A stretch of DNA of 5,078 nt from Trichodesmium sp. MAG_R04 (GTDB taxonomy: Bacteria > Cyanobacteriota > Cyanobacteriia > Cyanobacteriales > Microcoleaceae), in the NCBI GenBank assembly GCA_023356515.1, contig JAKQYG010000323.1:1-5078 (forward strand), read 5' to 3'. Positions within the stretch are counted from its first letter, which is position 1; each line of letters starts with the position of its first letter. A program made the position numbers and the translations under genes. The notes under the pieces were generated by a model. It was not told the origin of the DNA. It saw only the letters and a program-made list of their open reading frames with translations, and did not search any database. This document shows positions 1 to 3,868 of this stretch, piece by piece.

Positions 1-1298
1 GCAAACAAGTAATTAGACTAAAAGGAGGAGACCCCTTTATTTTTGGTCGTGCTGCTCCAGAAATTCAAGCATTAATTAAAGCAGGTTGTGAATTTGAAAT
101 AGTACCAGGAATTTCCTCTGCATTAGCAGCACCTTTACTAGCAAATATTCCTTTAACAGACGCAATAATGAGTAGAGCTTTTGTAATCTTAACTGCTCAC
201 GACATAAAAGTATTAGACTGGAAAACAATATCTCAGATTGAAACCTTAGTAATTTTAATGGGGGCAAAAAACTTAAGTGAAATTGTACATCAGTTATTAA
301 AACATCAAAGAACACCTCAAACTCCTGTAGCTATTATCCAAAATTGTGCAACTCCTCAACAACAAATTTGGATTAGTAGTCTAAGAGATATTGCTAAACA
401 AACTTATACTGAATATTTCTCCCCTTGTGTAATAATAGTAGGAGAAGTAGTCAGATTAAGAGATTATTTACAATATCCAAATAATATGATTAAAGAAAAA
501 TCAGAAACCAAAGCAAAAATAGCACCTTTAGCAAACAAAACCATTTTAGTCACTCGTTCAGCAAGTCAATCTAATAAATTTAGCGAACTTCTCAAAAAAC
601 AAGGAGCAAAAGTAATTGAAATGCCTGCTTTAGTTATTACTCCCCCTTCAAGTTGGCATGATTTAGACCAAGCTATTACTAATATAAATAGTTTTGATTG
701 GTTAATTCTAACTTCTACAAATGGAGTAGACTATTTCTTAGAAAGATTAGCACAAAAAGGTAAAGATAATCGTGCTTTAGCTGGGGTAAAAATAGCAGTA
801 GTAGGTAAAAAAACCGCAGAAAGTTTGAAAACTCGTGGTTTAGTACCAGATTTTATTCCACCTAACTTTGTTGCTGATTCTTTAGTAGCAAATTTTCCCG
901 AAAAATTGACTGGAAAAAAGATTTTATTTCCAAGAGTAGAAACTGGTGGTCGGGAAGTATTAGTCAAAGAATTAAATAGTCAAGGTGCAGAAGTAATAGA
1001 AGTAGCTGCTTATGAGTCTCGTTGCCCTGAAAATATCGTACCCGAAGCTTTGTTAGCTCTACAGAATCATCACATAGATATTATTACTTTTGCCAGTTCC
1101 AAAACAGTCAAAAATTTTTGTTATTTAATTGGGGAAAACAAGGATAAGTTACCCGAAGATTTCTTAGAAAACATCTGCATTGCTTCTATCGGACCTCAAA
1201 CTTCTCAAAGTTGTCATAGTTTATTAGGTAGAGTAGATGTAGAAGCTCAAGAATATACTTTAGATGGGTTAATTCAAGCTATTATAGCAATTATTTAA
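1..1298 (+). CDS. cobA-hemD: Fused uroporphyrinogen-III C-methyltransferase / uroporphyrinogen-III synthase, 5'-truncated by window
   Basis: The reading frame is open from base 3 to the TAA at 1296-1298, giving 431 visible residues; the ATG at 168 is internal, because typical SUMT sequence precedes it. Visible residues 1-158 are the C-terminal part of SUMT/CobA: RLKGGDPFIFGR (5-16), VPGISSALAAP (34-44) and the second SAM-side motif MGAKNLSEI (86-94). After a polar Lys/Glu-rich linker, residues 177-431 are a full HemD: ILVTRSASQSNKF (181-193), TSTNGVDYF (237-245), IAVVGKKTAESL (264-275), FASSKTVKNF (363-372) and IASIGPQTS (393-401). By family knowledge, HemD cyclises hydroxymethylbilane to uroporphyrinogen III and SUMT methylates it twice with SAM to precorrin-2, in the cytoplasm, feeding siroheme and cobalamin synthesis. 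About 80-90 N-terminal residues are probably missing, judged from where RLKGGDP sits in SUMT proteins. No convincing terminator follows; convergent relic genes abut its stop. Confidence 0.95.
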   Translation, partial: KQVIRLKGGDPFIFGRAAPEIQALIKAGCEFEIVPGISSALAAPLLANIPLTDAIMSRAFVILTAHDIKVLDWKTISQIETLVILMGAKNLSEIVHQLLKHQRTPQTPVAIIQNCATPQQQIWISSLRDIAKQTYTEYFSPCVIIVGEVVRLRDYLQYPNNMIKEKSETKAKIAPLANKTILVTRSASQSNKFSELLKKQGAKVIEMPALVITPPSSWHDLDQAITNINSFDWLILTSTNGVDYFLERLAQKGKDNRALAGVKIAVVGKKTAESLKTRGLVPDFIPPNFVADSLVANFPEKLTGKKILFPRVETGGREVLVKELNSQGAEVIEVAAYESRCPENIVPEALLALQNHHIDIITFASSKTVKNFCYLIGENKDKLPEDFLENICIASIGPQTSQSCHSLLGRVDVEAQEYTLDGLIQAIIAII

Positions 1299-1796
1299 TC
1301 TATGAAATATTGACTTTTTTTGTTAATACGGGCTACTCCTTGATGCTGAGTCATACCTAGCTTCCGTACCCACTCTACCAACTATATTCTGCTGTCTATT
1401 CCATGCAAGTATTGCTGTACCAAGACTTCCTCCGTATCCGTAATAGCTAAATCGTTATTTTACTGATACAAACTGTGATCAATTTGTTCATATACCCCAG
1501 GGATTCTATCAGGGAAAATGAAGCTGATATTCTCTGCATGTTTTTTAGAGCTCGTGATGACAGTTTGTAAGAGAGATGCGACTTTCTTCTCGATCTCAAT
1601 AGATCAACACCGCCTCCACCATGATGACAATAGACTTATAGGAATTAGCACTAGAAATGACCTTACCTTCCTCATCTTCAGAATAGAACACATCTACTGC
1701 CAACCTCTTTCTCCCCATGGCTTCATTGTTCAAATCTACTGGAACTAGGATGATTGCTATAGCTATAATTTTTCTTACCTAATCTTGTTTATTCAT
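1295..1796 (-). pseudogene. Decayed unidentified protein gene (one frameshift, three internal stops)
   Basis: On the minus strand an ATG at 1796-1794 begins MNKQD, then a TAG (1781-1779), then a coding-like frame open to a TGA at 1598-1596, including AVDVFYSEDEEGKVISSANS. From about 1600 the coding-like sequence continues in another frame as IEIEKKVASLLQTVI and ISFIFPDRIPGVYEQIDHS, interrupted by TAA (1462-1460) and TAG (1384-1382), then LVEWVRKLGMTQHQG and a final TAA at 1297-1295. The pieces add up to about 165 residues. Hydrophilic, charged composition with normal-looking codon use suggests a relatively recent loss. I do not recognise the family. The start is supported by a 4-nt ATGA overlap with the stop of the DUF2809-like relic upstream. 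A plus-strand ORF at 1518-1748 is read here as its shadow. Confidence 0.6.
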
Positions 1797-1948
1797 TTTG
1801 TATAAGATTTGAAGTAACGTAAAAGCATCCAAGTTAATGTACAGCCCAATATATAGTATAAAAAATCCCACCAGACAAAAGTATTTCCTAATAACAGCCT
1901 ACCAATTCAAGTAGCTCTAATAGCTTGTAAAAAAGAATGATCTATTTC
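1793..1948 (-). pseudogene. C-terminal relic of a DUF2809-like membrane protein
   Basis: The minus strand from 1948 to the TGA at 1795-1793 reads about 50 codons with one internal TGA (1909-1907). The first part is FLQAIRAT, then after the stop IGRLLLGNTFVWWDFLYYILG and CTLTWMLLRYFKSYTK. From memory, DUF2809 proteins (small multi-pass membrane proteins of unknown function) end in a similar pattern: an Arg in an AIRAT-like stretch, a Gly-Leu-rich LGxLxLG turn, then F-x-W-x-D-x-x-x-Y-x-x-G and a last helix. In-frame stops occur directly upstream of 1948, and the composite element begins 22 bp further on, so the N-terminal two thirds are gone. The terminal TGA overlaps the ATG of the next relic gene as ATGA. 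The family assignment rests on pattern recognition, not on a search. Confidence 0.6.
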
Positions 1949-1975
1949 TTAATATTTTTAGCTTTTACAGTAATT

Positions 1976-1996
1976 AGGGCTTGCTGAAAAAGCCCT
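1976..1996. repeat. Subterminal hairpin at left end of the composite element
   Basis: AGGGCTT (1976-1982) pairs perfectly with AAGCCCT (1990-1996) across a 7-nt loop. The right end of the element has only the terminal copy of AAGCCCT, so this extra copy is specific to the left end. Confidence 0.6.
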
Positions 1997-2016
1997 GCTC
2001 CCAGGAGGGGAGATAG

Positions 2017-2044
2017 GTAGGGAAGTTGCATGCAACGCCCCTAC
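2017..2044. repeat. 28-nt palindromic unit around GTTGCATGCAAC
   Basis: The 12-bp perfect palindrome GTTGCATGCAAC (2025-2036) is enclosed by GTAGGG (2017-2022) and CCCTAC (2039-2044), with two mismatched positions between the stems (AA against GC). It resembles the GTAGGGGCGTTGCATGCAAC-type palindromes I associate with cyanobacterial intergenic regions; here the left half has drifted. It sits in the part of the composite element's left side that has no counterpart on the right. Confidence 0.6.
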
Positions 2045-2078
2045 AGAGCAACAAGGAATGTATACAGAAGGTAGTCGG

Positions 2079-2140
2079 ATATACAGTGGATTCCACCAAG
2101 GTGGAGGTACACCTATCGCGGGCAAGATGCTCGCACTAGG
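2079..2140. repeat. Left 62-bp inverted arm carrying a GCGGGC hairpin
   Basis: The arm starts ATATACAG and ends CGCACTAGG; it aligns with the reverse complement of 2423-2484 over its full length with scattered mismatches and small gaps. Within it GCGGGC-AAGAT-GCTCGC (2118-2134) forms a stem with one G-T position, and TCCACCAAGGTGGA (2092-2105) is a perfect palindrome absent from the right arm. GCGGGCAAGATGC-type units are a familiar dispersed repeat in cyanobacteria. Confidence 0.6.
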
Positions 2141-2149
2141 AACATTTAA

Positions 2150-2208
2150 CAGGACTTACGCAAAATATGAAAATATACACCATCTGTAGGGGTTCTGCGT
2201 AAGTCCTG
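2150..2208. mobile_element. 59-bp miniature inverted-repeat element with 6-bp target duplication
   Basis: CAGGACTTACGCA (2150-2162) and TGCGTAAGTCCTG (2196-2208) are perfect 13-bp inverted repeats around a 33-bp AT-rich centre. The sequence ATTTAA lies immediately outside both ends (2144-2149 and 2209-2214), as expected of a target-site duplication. It is too short to code for anything and would depend on a transposase elsewhere. It is nested inside the larger composite element, so it probably arrived later. A degraded relative lies at about 3790-3838. Confidence 0.75.
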
Positions 2209-2210
2209 AT

Positions 2211-2366
2211 TTAATTTTTAATATCTGTATTTCGTATACTTGGAATTTGCTGTATTTGTCCCTTGATTTTTCTGGCATCGTCAACCCAAAATACTAACTT
2301 TTCAGCTTGAATGACCAAAAACCAGGCGCTTTTTTCGACAAAAAAAAAGGCTAAGGCCTCTATGTG
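2211..2366 (-). pseudogene. 51-codon open reading fragment, probably the C-terminal end of a lost gene
   Basis: On the minus strand the frame is open from after a TAA (2369-2367) to a TAA (2213-2211). It includes ALAFFFVEKSAWFLVIQAEK, then LVFWVDDARKIKGQIQQIPS and ends IRNTDIKN. There is no plausible start except an internal TTG, and a run of nine A (2340-2348 on the plus strand) near its 5' side is a likely slippage point: the frame upstream of it is open back to 2484. The composition looks protein-like, but I do not recognise a family. Its stop codon lies inside the ATTTAA duplication of the 59-bp element. It may be a relic of what the composite element once encoded, or chance. Confidence 0.3.
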
Positions 2367-2422
2367 TTAATGCTTTTAAATCAGATTTTGGGCAAATGAT
2401 GTACAGGGTAAATAGTAAAAAT

Positions 2423-2484
2423 CCTGTAGTGCGGGCTTCTTGCCCGCGTGGGTATACCTCATAAAGACGGAAACCGCTGTATAT
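2423..2484. repeat. Right 62-bp inverted arm carrying a GCGGGC hairpin
   Basis: This is the partner of 2079-2140 in opposite orientation. GCGGGC-TTCTT-GCCCGC (2431-2447) is a perfect 6-bp stem with a 5-nt loop. The arm ends only 4 bp from the right terminal inverted repeat. Confidence 0.6.
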
Positions 2485-2505
2485 TTAATCAGCAAGCCCT
2501 AATTA

Positions 2506-2657
2506 AATAATCATTCTTACTTATCAAGTATTGTCAGATTTCTAACAAAAAGAGCCCTTTTATTTTTTTGGCGATCGCTTAGAATGAAAATGCTTTCTCT
2601 TCAAGGTCTGGGCTAGAGATCGGTCCCTTGTTCATTAAAAGATTTTTTAAACAAAGC
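2506..2657. other. Spacer between composite element and hypothetical gene
   Basis: These 152 bp hold one HIP1 octamer and no supportable gene. No hairpin followed by a T-run was found downstream of the hypothetical gene's TAG (2660-2658) on the minus strand. Confidence 0.5.
2571..2578. repeat. HIP1 octamer GCGATCGC
   Basis: This is an exact copy of the highly iterated palindrome typical of cyanobacterial genomes. Three more exact copies lie in lpxB at 4218-4225, 4479-4486 and 4940-4947. The motif is the main taxonomic marker in this window. Confidence 0.85.
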
Positions 2658-3203
2658 CTAATTATATGGTTTAGGTACACAAGAATTAGTTAATAGCCAT
2701 CTATCATAACCTTGCTGATAGGCATCAATATAAATTAACTGTTGTCTTAATTCTACTAAACCCAACTTATCCATTTCTAGATTTGGAAATTCATTGAATC
2801 CAGCTTTTGCTCTCAAACAACCATGTTCAAACCCGATAGCTTGCAAAGACATTTCACTTTGATTCATACTAATGTACTCACCTAAATCAATTTCAAACTG
2901 TAAATAACCACGCAGATAAGCATCAGCATAAATTTTTTGTTCTATTATTTCTACTATATTTCGTTTCTGTATTCCTGCTTCGATAAATTTACCAAAGCCA
3001 GATTTAGATCTTTGATAACCATCAAAAAAACCTTCAATTTCAAGTTTGTTGATTATTTCTGTAGAAATAATATTATCCCTAATTTCTCCGGCAAAAATTG
3101 GTTTTTCAATAGCTAGTAGAAAAACTAGGGATAGAAATATTTTGACGACAAAAATAAAAAAATTTTGCAAGATTCCTTTTGTTTTTCTTTCTATGTTATA
3201 CAC
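2658..3203 (-). CDS. Hypothetical exported protein with two 43-residue repeats
   Basis: The 181-residue protein begins at a GTG (3203-3201) and ends at TAG. A basic N-terminus and a hydrophobic stretch (about 12-31) followed by PIFAGE suggest a Sec signal peptide cut near residue 38-39, or a retained single anchor; the rest is hydrophilic. Residues 58-100 and 124-166 align without gaps, with 19 of 43 identical, and share G-F-x2-G-x2-R-x-K-x-G-F-x2-F and, at the end, Q-x-I-Y-x-D-A-Y-x2-G-Y. The only cysteines are C129 and C175. I do not recognise the family. A TTG at residue 12 (3170) preceded by AAAAGGAATC is an alternative start that would shorten the basic N-terminus; GTG has only a weak GGGAAT upstream. 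The gene points the same way as lpxB but lies 665 bp from it, so it is probably transcribed alone. No clear promoter is visible. Confidence 0.8.
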   Translation of the reverse strand: MYNIERKTKGILQNFFIFVVKIFLSLVFLLAIEKPIFAGEIRDNIISTEIINKLEIEGFFDGYQRSKSGFGKFIEAGIQKRNIVEIIEQKIYADAYLRGYLQFEIDLGEYISMNQSEMSLQAIGFEHGCLRAKAGFNEFPNLEMDKLGLVELRQQLIYIDAYQQGYDRWLLTNSCVPKPYN

Positions 3204-3366
3204 ATTCCCAAAAATAATGCTATACTTAGGTTACACTTCAATTATTAAGTAATTAATAAGAAATTACGATAACCTTTTTCATAATTAATACGCGACTGAG
3301 TGTGTTAATTAATTATTCATATGTTTACTTCTGTTTAATAAAGTGGTGTACAAAATACCTACCCAT

Positions 3367-3406
3367 TATCCATCTCCACTTCCAAAATTGGGGTTAGGGG
3401 TGGATA
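3367..3406. repeat. 40-nt long imperfect hairpin
   Basis: TATCCA (3367-3372) and TGGATA (3401-3406) pair exactly, and the pairing continues inward through TCTCCACTTCCAA against TTGGGGTTAGGGG with only two mismatches if G-T pairs are allowed, leaving almost no loop. The high share of G-T pairs in one strand means the structure is more stable as RNA of the plus strand than as DNA or as the complementary RNA. It resembles dispersed intergenic repeats of filamentous cyanobacteria; no T-run follows. Confidence 0.5.
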
Positions 3407-3678
3407 CCCTACTCAAGAAAATCTATAAAATTTTTTAAGAAATGGTATTACATAATGGGAAAAAATTTGTTGCATTAAATCAAAGTAACAGATAAATACT
3501 ATTTATGTAAGCTTAAAGAATATTTTTTCTAGTTTTATAATTAAATCCTAATGTTTATTTTTTAAACCTACTGCAGTTATTAATAATATTTACAGTTCCA
3601 AAACTATCAATATCAACATTACATCAAGTTATTTTAACTATTATAACAGAAACTTTATCTTGCATGTTTTGGTTAGAT

Positions 3679-3711
3679 CCCCCCCCTATAGGGGTTTGAT
3701 TCCCAAACCCC
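3679..3711. repeat. C-run with two mutually exclusive hairpins
   Basis: A run of eight C (3679-3686) leads into CCCCTATAGGGG (3683-3694), a perfect 12-bp palindrome. The same GGGG also begins GGGGTTTG-ATTCC-CAAACCCC (3691-3711), a perfect 8-bp stem with a 5-nt loop. The two cannot form together. A run of eight T follows at 3721-3728, nine bases after the second stem. Confidence 0.55.
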
Positions 3712-3748
3712 GAATACCTGTTTTTTTTACCTATTAAAAATTATGCAA

Positions 3749-3763
3749 AGAAACCAGGTTTCT
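3749..3763. repeat. AGAAACC-A-GGTTTCT palindrome
   Basis: This is a 15-nt perfect palindrome with a single central base. AGAAACC/GGTTTCT palindromes are common dispersed intergenic repeats in cyanobacteria. No gene lies within 100 bp on either side except the 3' end of lpxB. Confidence 0.55.
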
Positions 3764-3789
3764 ACGATAAATCCTGATTTTTAACAATA

Positions 3790-3838
3790 AATATTAACGC
3801 AAAAACACGGTTGTTAGGTTCCTCTGCGCAAGTCCTGA
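3790..3838. mobile_element. Degraded relative of the 59-bp miniature element
   Basis: TGCGCAAGTCCTGA (3825-3838) matches the right end of the 59-bp element (2196-2209) at 13 of 14 positions. A possible left end, ATTAACGCAAAA, lies at about 3793-3804 and resembles CTTACGCAAAA of the intact copy, but the outer half has been lost or mutated. It sits about 30 bp downstream of the lpxB stop on that gene's strand. Confidence 0.45.
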
Positions 3839-3868
3839 ATTATTTATTAAGTATCTAAAAAAAGATTT

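Larger units (their letters stand above)
1971..2505. mobile_element. 535-bp composite non-autonomous element with 17-bp perfect terminal inverted repeats
   Basis: TAATTAGGGCTTGCTGA at 1971-1987 is the exact reverse complement of TCAGCAAGCCCTAATTA at 2489-2505. The outermost TAATTA is itself palindromic, so it may be a 6-bp (or shorter) target-site duplication flanking an 11-bp inverted repeat that starts GGGCTTGCTGA (core 1977-2499). Inside lie a second pair of imperfect inverted arms of 62 bp (2079-2140 and 2423-2484), a hairpin unit (2017-2044), a nested 59-bp element (2150-2208) and a short reading fragment (2211-2366). No transposase is recognisable, so it would need one in trans if it ever moved. 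Ends of this style occur on cyanobacterial insertion sequences, but I do not assign a family. Comparison of the two ends suggests the left side gained about 87 bp (1988-2078) between terminus and arm. Confidence 0.7.
3204..3868. other. Gene-free AT-rich intergenic region with repeats
   Basis: No reading frame of protein-like composition was found in these 665 bp on either strand. The stretch 3410-3660 is very AT-rich and shows nothing I can name. The rest holds the hairpin at 3367-3406, the palindrome cluster at 3679-3711, the palindrome at 3749-3763 and an element remnant at 3790-3838. Confidence 0.6.

Noticed and set aside
76..967. Minus-strand ORFs at 76-315 and 731-967
   Set aside because: Both lie wholly inside the strongly supported cobA-hemD frame and encode low-quality sequence.
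1299..1345. Terminator after cobA-hemD
   Set aside because: There is a run of seven T, but only a weak six-pair stem (ATTGAC with GTTAAT) whose loop is the T-run itself; not a standard terminator.
1518..1748. Plus-strand 76-codon ORF
   Set aside because: The opposite strand carries protein-like sequence over the same span in two frames and an operon-style start, while this frame has erratic composition and no ribosome site; it is taken as a shadow of the relic gene.
3046..3252. Plus-strand 68-codon ORF
   Set aside because: It overlaps the 5' end of the exported hypothetical gene on the other strand, and its hydrophobic content mirrors the signal-peptide codons.
3640..3645. TATAAT on the minus strand as a promoter
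   Set aside because: No -35 box at the right distance, the region is very AT-rich, and the nearest gene on that strand starts more than 400 bp away.
3691..3728. GGGGTTTG/CAAACCCC hairpin plus T-run as an intrinsic terminator
   Set aside because: The T-run begins nine bases after the stem rather than directly, and no plus-strand gene lies upstream that would need it; it fits better as a dispersed repeat.
3204..3868. CRISPR array, tRNA or small RNA gene in the gene-free region
   Set aside because: No regularly spaced direct repeats, no tRNA arms such as a GGTTCGAATCC-like T-arm, and no promoter/terminator pair were seen.
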